NCBI GenBank assembly: GCA_033439255.1
Contig: CM065882.1
Location: 1,364,001 to 1,428,000 of the forward strand
Source of the DNA: Hericium rajendrae
Taxonomy: Eukaryota; Basidiomycota; Agaricomycetes; Russulales; Hericiaceae
Length of the DNA: 64,000 nucleotides
Direction: 5' to 3'
In this document: one piece after another, positions 57,191 through 64,000 of the stretch
Layout: every line of letters begins with the position of its first letter
Position numbering within the stretch: position 1 is the stretch's first letter
Position numbers and translations under genes: made by a program
Notes under the pieces: model-generated
What the model was told of the DNA's origin: nothing
Databases searched by the model: none
What the model saw: only the letters and a program-made list of their open reading frames with translations

Positions 57191-58018
57191 GACCTTTCCT
57201 TACAAGTTTCCTAGATTTCGTAGTTATTTTGTCATAGTCTAGCCATGAATATAGTACAATTTTGACTCAATATCTTGTGTGCCTACTTGACTTATGATAG
57301 TGGTTATAGTAGCTATAGTACATGTAGCTTCCCTAACTAAGTATGATAGCCCTATGTATGTGACACTCCTGGCTATGAAGGCTATGTTACCCTATGTCTT
57401 TGACACTTCATGCTATGGGGACTATCATAGCCCTCATAGCCCTCCATAGCTAGATAGGTTAGCCACATAGCCTCTATAGCTTACCCATAGGACCCATAAT
57501 TGGCCTTGCTGCTATATAAAAAACAGATTTCTCAGATGGTGATGGTAGGTTCATATATGCATTCTAAAAAATTACACACTAACTGTCAACTGTTGTCATA
57601 GATGGAGATTATGTTCCTGAAGAGATGTATAGTGAAAGTGATGAGAATAGTGATATGGACATAAGCAGTGATAGTGGTAGTGATATGGTGGTCGACAGCA
57701 TACATGACGATAATCAGAACCCTAGTGGTATGTATTTTTACACATCTTGCATGTTTGATACTGAATAAATTTGTTGATGTATCCAAAGGTACTGAATTCA
57801 ATCTGGACAACTTCAAAATTACTAGCAGAAATCATTCAGCTTTGTCTACATATGTGATAACATCATCTGAAAATAAGTTAAAAATCTGTACACGCTGGAA
57901 AGAGAGCTTGTATAAGTTGTTTCATGTAGATGTAAGTTTACAGAGATTTCAATTTACTCTTACTTACAATCATTTTCAGGGGGATGATGATGAAAAGATG
58001 GTGAAATTAGCACAAGTA

Positions 58019-58419
58019 CATCAGGAACCTTCAAAACTTTCTGTTTGACCTGCGAGGCATCTGATAGTGTCTGCATGACCTGCAGCAGTTGTATCAGACA
58101 CATCAGATACTCTCAGACAACATCAGCTACTCTCAGCTAGCTGCAGAATATTTGACCTTAAGATTCAAAAAAGTATCAATGCAGAATGCTCACAGACTGA
58201 TCAGAACTGCTCAGATTTATGTAAATTTTAGATATTGAAAACTTTGTTGCATCTAATGATTAGAGTTGGATGACTACTATATCTGCCAATAGTTATTGAC
58301 TTCAAAATATAAAATCTCTGATCAAAAATTGACCTCTAATTAGAGCCTGCAGCTGGATCAGGTCTTGCAGTTGATCAGACTCTGCAGGATCCATCAGAAA
58401 GTTTTGAAGGTTCCTGATG
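58019..58419. mobile_element. 401-bp CATCAGGAA-family element in an exon
   Basis: Termini CATCAGGAACC and complement, with TA duplicated (58017-58018, 58420-58421). Removal restores GCA-CAA-GTA-GAA. Inverted near-copy of 53031-53431. Confidence 0.92.
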
Positions 58420-60554
58420 TAGAAGCTGTAGAAGCATTGAGGCAGATGCGAGCCATCAAAAAGGCCATTAGAGAGGAAGAAACTTGGAGAAAGGCAGTCA
58501 AGGTGTGTGCATTTATATTAGATTGGTTTATTATCAATGTCATATTTTTTATGTCAGCATTCTGGCCTTCACGATGTCTTCAAGGAAATTACAAATCCAG
58601 CCTTCTTTCCTACAATTGAAAGGATAAGTTTACAAAATAGCTACAGAAGGTACTGTTGGACACAAGCATTGTCTGTGATCGAACATCTGTGGACACCTGC
58701 TACAGTCTTTAGTAGCCTGCCGGATTCAGATGCAAGAGTAAGTTAGTCCAGTTGAATTATGAAAAACATAACATGTAAGACTTTTATTTAGATAGAACCA
58801 ACAACTGAAAGGGGAAGAATATTCCTTGATAATACCAAGAACATGTTCTTGAATGCTTTTCAAAATCATCCTCAGCTGATTCCTCAACCTGCTTATCCAA
58901 GCACAGTTTTCTTTCTTGTCTCTCTCAAGAATTTTATGTTGGCATGGGATCAATGGTTGCAAGATGGACTTGAAAAAATTGCTGGAATATCAAATGTATG
59001 TCTTTATTTGTGACATAATAGTTATTGTGATTTGTGAGTTAACACTAATTTTGCAGACTTCAACATGGAACCTAGCAAATCTTTATTCAGATGTTATGAG
59101 AGGCACCGTACAAGATGTGGCAACACGTATCACCGATGAAAGGTTTCTGTGCATATTTGAATGTACAAAGGAATTGAAGGACATATCTCACAGAGCAAAA
59201 GAACAAGGTTTCAACCGAGCAGAAGTCGGCAGAATTACAAGTCAACCAGGATCTAAAGTTGGTCTCCACCAAGACATACCAAAACTTGCAGGAGAAAAGA
59301 AGGGATGTTATACATGTGGACACCTGGCTGCTAGTGAGGCATGCATCCTAAAGTTGGTTGTTGAAGAAAAAGATGTGGAGGCATTGAAGGGGTTTGTGAT
59401 TACTTCTGCTCCTGCCAATGATCGATTGGTCCCAAAGGCATGGCTCTTTTTGTGTCTTGCATATATTTTGAGCTAACTTTATTCAAAGAGCATTCCAAAG
59501 AGTTTGCAATCGGACATACAGTATCGAACACCTGAAGAGTTAAATCTGCAAAGGATTGAACATCGACCTGTAGTGTTCAATAGATGTGGAAGAGATGCAG
59601 TACAGGTGCTAACACCTGATCAGGAGATAGTGAGCTTCAATGTTACCTCCATTTGATTTATGTATTGTGTGCTAACATGTGGCATCAGGTTGGTGGCATC
59701 AAGTTCAATGCAATAAGAGGGGACCTATTGGACATGTGTGTGGAGCATCACAATCAACTATTTGAATCAAATCGATCCAAGTTGAAGAGAGGCTCAGAGT
59801 TCCAGCAATGGGCATATGGTGATATGATTCCAATAGGAGCAAGACAAGCTATGGGTGGTATGGCTGGAGACATTTATAGGGAATATCCAGGAGCAGAGAC
59901 CAACACTATTGAGAATATTCGGATCTTATTCAACCATGCCAAAGTAAGAGCATTGTTTAATACTGCTAGTATTTGAACTAAGGATGATTTATGCTGAGAT
60001 CCTAACCCAATCTCTTGGAGCAGAAGGAAACATTGCAAGAGCAGATTTGCGAAGTGACAAGGACAATGCTGAGCTTAAAAGGCTCAGTGCAACTGGCATC
60101 AATCTTTTTTACTGTGATGATTACATGGCACCTCAACATGGTGACGACGACGAAGGATGGTCAGCCTGTAGTCAGCTCACAAAATCTGAAGACCTGAGGG
60201 ATACAAGTTTCGACTTTGCCTATACAGCATACGGTGTGTATTTTCACACCCAGCCTGGATATGTATGGTAAGCAAATTTGTTATGACATAAATATGTTTT
60301 ATTGAAAAAATCTAGGTGGTGGAATGCAAAGAAGACGCATGGTACTATTATGCCAGGTAAAAGTGAAATGAGAAGCACTGCAGGAGGAGGAGGAGGGGAA
60401 GAAGGGGGAGGAGGTCCAGCTGCAAAAAGCAAAGGTCAATGTGCAACTACTCCAAAGAGAGCAGTAAATGCAGCAAGACAGCAAGCAAGAGCCAGACGAG
60501 GTAGAGAGCTAAGAAATGCATACTGGGACAATGAGGTATAACAGAGCAGAGTAG

Positions 60555-61608
60555 TTAGAAATATGGAGACCATAGCTTATACTTTTGAACCGGCCAAGTA
60601 TTTGATCTAATCCAATTATGATCTGACCATTCCCACAAACTAAAGGTTCCTTCTCCTCTATGTGATGATTCTCTATATCCAAAACCAGAGCCATAATGCA
60701 GATAAACCTCTTTTAGATGAGGTAAACCTGCAACTGAGTTGAATACCACCGATGTTTCCAGGTTGTGCATCAGAACACCACATTTTTCAAAATATGCAGG
60801 ATTTGGATTGTGTTCTGATTCATCATCAGCATCTGAGATGTCTTCATTGCCTGGAAAGTGTGCATCTTCTGGCCAATCTGAGATAAGCCATGTGGTTGAA
60901 ATGATAAGACGTGTGACATTTGAAAACTGCATCAATGATGAGATCCAGATTTGTCTTGATAGCCATGGATATGTGTAATGACCATATGGCTCCTACAGTA
61001 AATAAGACATGTCAGAACAACTGGAGAAGATAGACCCAAATTATATACATCAGTGTCCTCATCTGAATGATTGATGATGGAAAGAGTGATGGATTGTTGG
61101 TTGAGACTTTTCATCCATTTTGATATGACTTGAAGATGATAAGATTGAATATTGTCCATGGATATAACAATAGAAGAGATGGTGGTGAGACGTGAAAAGA
61201 GAGTGTCTGCCTGATTGAGAACATAGGCATCTAAGATTTGAAGAATTTTGACAAGTCTTTGTGGAAGGTTGATTGAATAAATCCGAGGAGAAAGGACTCC
61301 CTCATGGAATACGATGGTGGTGACATTTATAAAGATGAATTCAGAACGAGAAGAGATAAGAGGATTTATAATAGCAAAGTGTTGACGAAGCTGCAAGGAG
61401 ATGGTATTGATATATTGCAAGCTCAAAGAAAGATAGATAATCTTACTGTTTTCAGAAATCCGAAGAACTGTCTTGATGTACGAAGATGAACTGTGGTAGG
61501 GCGATGTGCCACTGCTCTAAGTACAGCCTTGTTGATAAGACGCATATCTCCAGCTTTTAGCATAGGATCTGCACAAATTCTAGTGTATATCTCTGTAGGA
61601 AGTTTCAT
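60555..61608 (-). CDS. F-box-like protein, 313 aa, three exons
   Basis: The ATG is at 61608. Exons are 61608-61447, 61390-61049 and 60992-60555, with GTAAG...TTGCAG and GTATAT...CTGTAG introns and consistent phases. The N-terminus MKLPTEIYTRICADPMLKAGDMRLINKAVLRAVAHR resembles a short F-box. The remainder has beta/leucine-rich strands (TISSIVISMDNIQSYHLQVI, VTRLIISTTWLISDW, LKEVYLHYGSGF) and an acidic loop (NEDISDADDESEHN), like mushroom F-box/LRR-type proteins. The domain call is weak but the gene model is intact. It is convergent with the dioxygenase-like gene (stop codons 14 bp apart). A P box lies 140 bp upstream of its start. Confidence 0.65.
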
Positions 61609-61747
61609 GATCGTGAAGAGCAGAGAGTGAATAATGGAAAGAAGATGGCCAGATGAAAGATAAAAGAAGTAGAGATAGCATCGATTGCGTGGCATACATG
61701 TGATGTCACAAGACAAGGTCACAGCAGATCACATGACCTCAGCCACC

Positions 61748-61773
61748 AGACCTTGTCCGGCCGGACAAGGTCA
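61748..61773. promoter_or_regulatory. P box flanked by two CATGTG boxes, upstream of the 61608 start
   Basis: GATCACATGACC (61728-61739), CAGCCACC, then ACCTTGTCCGGCCGGACAAG palindrome, 8 bp and GTCATGTGATC (61780-61790). The palindrome centre is changed symmetrically (TCCGGCCGGA instead of TGCGGCCGCA), which indicates selection for symmetry. Confidence 0.8.
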
Positions 61774-61790
61774 GAGTGGGTCATGTGATC

Positions 61791-62104
61791 TCAGCACAGT
61801 CATCTGACACTTGTGCAGTTGCAAAATATGATTATATCTTCTGAATGTACTAGCTGAAATCAGGACAGTAATAAACTAGATGTACAAGGAATAATGCAGA
61901 AAGGATGTACAGTAAGAGGCAACAAGGGCTTATCTGTATCTGAGACGTGGCACCCCCAATTTAGCAAAAGACTGACGATGTCACAGCAAGTTTTTACATG
62001 GCATGGACTGTCATCCTTTCTGCAAAAGCTGTAAGCATCCCCCCTACAACACCAACAGGATATGCGTTCAAAACTGAGAGAGATTATATAAAGCAAAGAC
62101 TAAG
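61791..62104. other. Intergenic, no gene seen
   Basis: Unique sequence between divergent elements; no supported frame. Confidence 0.4.
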
Positions 62105-63372
62105 TTAAGTAGCAGAAGGTGCTGTGTCTTGCATAAAAGTGTCTTCTAATCCTTCTACACGATCTACCCCTTGGACGCTGCTGCTCTTCACCTTCTTCGC
62201 CTCCTTCTTCACTGAATATCCAATGCGTCTCTTCATAGTCTTGGAAGGGGAAACAGTTTTAGTAAACTGTGCGGTATATACTTGCATGTCGTAAGCCTAA
62301 TAGTGATGTGTGAGCAAGGTTGACGAGTAAAGATCAAAAGAAATAAGTTGCCTCTTGAAGCTGACGATCCAAAATAGCAATAGATCTGAGCTTGCACACC
62401 ATTTGATACATGCCTTTCTTTGCCCAGAGCAGTACAGTACCAAAGGATACCTGCAGCTGAACTATTTGACCTGAGCGTATGACTGCTGGATCAATAGCAG
62501 TGTAGTCGTAGTTAGATGCTCTAAAAAAATATTCATCAGATTAAAGCGACATTGAACTGATGAAAACAAGAGATCGTACAAGGTATCAGATTGTCTCTCG
62601 TAATACTCCACTTTGTTGTCTTCGAGGTGAGCACCTACATTAGATGTAGCTTGCAGCAAGATACCTTGGGGATCTATGACGTCTCCAAATGGAACAGGAC
62701 TATGACCCTGAGATTGAGAGAGGGGAGTGACATAGCGATTGGAAAAGGCGAAAGACGGATGATCTTCCGTCTGATCAGGGACCCAGGGTCTGAGACTGTT
62801 TACCGAATAGACACTATCGATGAGATGGTGGATGGCAGCGATGCCCGTTATAGCCTGCTCAAAGATTGGTGAGCTGAAGCCTAGCAAATGCACGCTCTGC
62901 TTGGCCCAGATAGGCTTTCCAGGTAGGCTAAAATGATATCATTCAAGTTATTACAGACAAAAGAGAGATAAAGTTGACACGTACCGGTTACGATGCAAGA
63001 CAGGAGGTAAATCATAGTCAAGCAAGACACCCTGCATCTCCCAGACAGCCTCTTCCAGTTCCGCCTCAGGATCACTGTTCCGTAAGACAACCTTTGCAGT
63101 ACCATCGGGGGTCTTATGTGAAACATAGTTTGCACGCAAAAATTTGATCTGAGAAAGACAACGTTCAGAAAGAGGTCATAAGCAAGAATATAGCTAGACG
63201 CACATCTGACATATGTTTGAGCTGAAGGTGACGTGGCAATTGCTGAGCAGCATCCTCACAGATTTTGAGAGCATGAGTTTCTACAAATTGCGGTTAGCTA
63301 GGAGGAAGTGCAAAAGGACATAGACTTATGACAATCTGACTTGTTCAGAAATTGGATCAGAGAGTGAGACAT
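62105..63372 (-). CDS. Conserved basidiomycete protein of unknown function, multi-exon
   Basis: Exons with agreeing phases: about 63283-63204, 63148-62985, 62927-62580, 62520-62352 and 62296-62105. A first exon with ATG at 63372 (MSHSLIQFLNKS) is likely but its junction is unclear. The protein reads KICEDAAQQLPRHLQLKHMSD, KFLRANYVSHKTPDG, PEAELEEAVWEMQGVLLDYD, then IDPAVIRSGQIVQLQVSFGT..KGMYQMVCKLRSIAILD, and a Lys-rich, acidic-tailed C-terminus (MKRRIGYSVKKEAKKVKSSS). The VRxGxIVxxQxSF...MxxxLRSxxxLD pattern is one I recall from repeated Agaricomycete proteins near transposons; function unknown. The fourth intron appears to use a GC donor (GAG-GCAACT), with TTAG as acceptor. No stop or frameshift seen. 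Confidence 0.55.
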
Positions 63373-63379
63373 TGTACGG

Positions 63380-64000
63380 TAAGAGAAGTTGGAGATGAAG
63401 AGAGGCGTGTATATGAAAATAGATGGAGACAAAATGAGGAAGAAGAGGAGTGATGCAAGAAAATTTGGGCGGTTTGACCTGGACAAAAAATGAGATGAGG
63501 TGATTTCACATATTTGTTTGATTGGTAGACGGTCAGAAAAATATCATGTGGATAGACAGGTGAAGAGCGTTACCAGGATAGTCATAGACTTTGCAATTCT
63601 ATGTGAGTAAAGCGAAGGTGTCCAGACCATCTGAGAAATGGATCTGGGTTATGTCAATGGGCACTGCCAATCAGCTTAGGCCATGCTGCAAAAATTGGAC
63701 GGAGCAACAGTGTTAGTGGAGAAGCAAAGATTGTTAAAAGTTTTAGAGATCTGTAGATTCTGTCAACTGGATCAATGTCCCAATTCAGCTGTTTGCCAAC
63801 TCCGTTAAACAGCACTACGGAACTTTCCATCAAGGTTCCTGGTTCTCGCTTAACCAAAGCAGAAGATCAGCGGTGCGGAAGACTCGATTCTAACTCTTCC
63901 GCTGAACTTCCAATTCTCAGTAAGTCTGTAGTTTCAGATTGGATACCAGATTCAAATCTTGTTTCATGGTACGTGTCTTAGGTTTCTTCTTTGCATTCGC
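63380..64000. other. No gene seen to the window end
   Basis: Promoter side of the 63372 gene (pyrimidine-rich on the minus strand) and unique sequence; short frames only. Confidence 0.4.

Larger units (their letters stand above)
54618..57538. mobile_element. GC2: 2.9 kb CATCTGAGAAA-terminal element with GC-rich arm
   Basis: Inverted termini CATCTGAGAAA/TTTCTCAGATG, with duplication GT (54616-54617, 57539-57540). Removing it joins GAG-AGT-GAT in frame within the dioxygenase-like gene. The outer parts repeat ATCATAGC/CTATGATAGC (54657-54850 and 57230-57510). Inside are a GATAAG-rich segment, a hairpin and a GC-rich region. Same architecture as GC1; no transposase. Confidence 0.8.
54026..60541 (+). 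pseudogene. Large protein ending in a probable Fe(II)/2OG dioxygenase (TET/JBP-like candidate)
   Basis: Exons: 54026-54205, 54270-54437, 54492-54617, [GC2], 57541-57544, 57602-57727, 57789-57931, 57980-58018, [401-bp element], 58422-58502, 58558-58737, 58792-58995, 59057 to about 59447, about 59490-59605, 59689 onward to 60267 and 60316-60541. Most joints have matching phases. An acidic stretch (YSESDENSDMDISSDSGSDM) precedes a long helical part, CYTCGH, and the C-terminal block INLFYCDDYMAPQHGDDDEG...FDFAYTAYGVYF...PGYVWWWN followed by AKKTHGTIMP. HGD and the later His fit the HxD...H iron site of 2OG oxygenases; the fungal TET/JBP family, often transposon-linked, is my best match from memory. 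A Lys/Arg-rich tail follows. Both insertions are precise and the frame is restored without them. A one-base shift near 59970 (NTAS to ELRMIYAEIL) is an additional lesion. Confidence 0.55.

Noticed and set aside
63775-63981. 68-aa plus-strand frame
   Set aside because: No domain, start context or splice support; likely chance.

Overview
This is a transposon-dense stretch of a fungal nuclear genome, almost certainly a basidiomycete of the Agaricomycetes. The evidence is intron-rich genes with 45-70 bp introns and GT..AG sites, a Plavaka-type DNA transposase, F-box/nucleotidyltransferase-like and JmjC genes of a kind common in mushrooms, and unknown proteins with motifs I remember only from this group. 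No rRNA, CRISPR or intact tRNA gene was seen.

Layout. 1-6877 and 13288-20164 are near-identical inverted arms (p pairs with about 20165-p) around 6.4 kb of unique DNA. That DNA holds a 5'-truncated USP-like cysteine protease, an F-box/nucleotidyltransferase-like gene, a JmjC gene and the N-terminal part of a Plavaka transposase. The arms are 5' ends of an element here called X. One X copy begins at 13288 inside the transposase and ends at 36820. Removing 13288-36820 rejoins the transposase reading frame exactly at an A^T dinucleotide with no target duplication, as expected of a Helitron/Helentron. Nested inside X are a second X 5' end, hAT-like elements (TAGGG termini, 8-bp target duplications), a young non-autonomous LTR element (identical 5-bp duplications, one LTR difference seen), a decayed Ty1/copia element, and members of a family with CATCAGGAA/CATCTGRAAA termini and any 2-bp duplication. 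Family sizes run from a 0.2 kb foldback to 3.6 kb GC-rich elements.

37.4-53.0 kb holds a TCTGA-rich repeat block, a multi-exon gene of unknown function, a Helitron PIF1-helicase remnant, pseudogenes of CDC5/Cef1 and glycogen synthase (both with introns retained), a truncated coiled-coil gene with an SGDGTSHR motif, a frameshifted Ulp1-type SUMO protease and an intact F-box/LRR-type gene.

54.0-63.4 kb holds a long multi-exon gene ending in a probable Fe(II)/2-oxoglutarate dioxygenase domain (TET/JBP-like candidate) broken by two transposons, an F-box-like gene and a conserved basidiomycete gene of unknown function.

Two observations stand out. The first is a recurring 26-bp palindrome (arms AGACCTTGT/ACAAGGTCT around CGGCCG) set 5-10 bp from CACGTG/CATGTG boxes. 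It occurs about 14 times, in X, as a 60-bp tandem array, and just upstream of two gene starts. The second is the CATCWGRAA family, whose boundaries are proved internally because three interrupted reading frames are restored when the element plus one 2-bp copy is removed.
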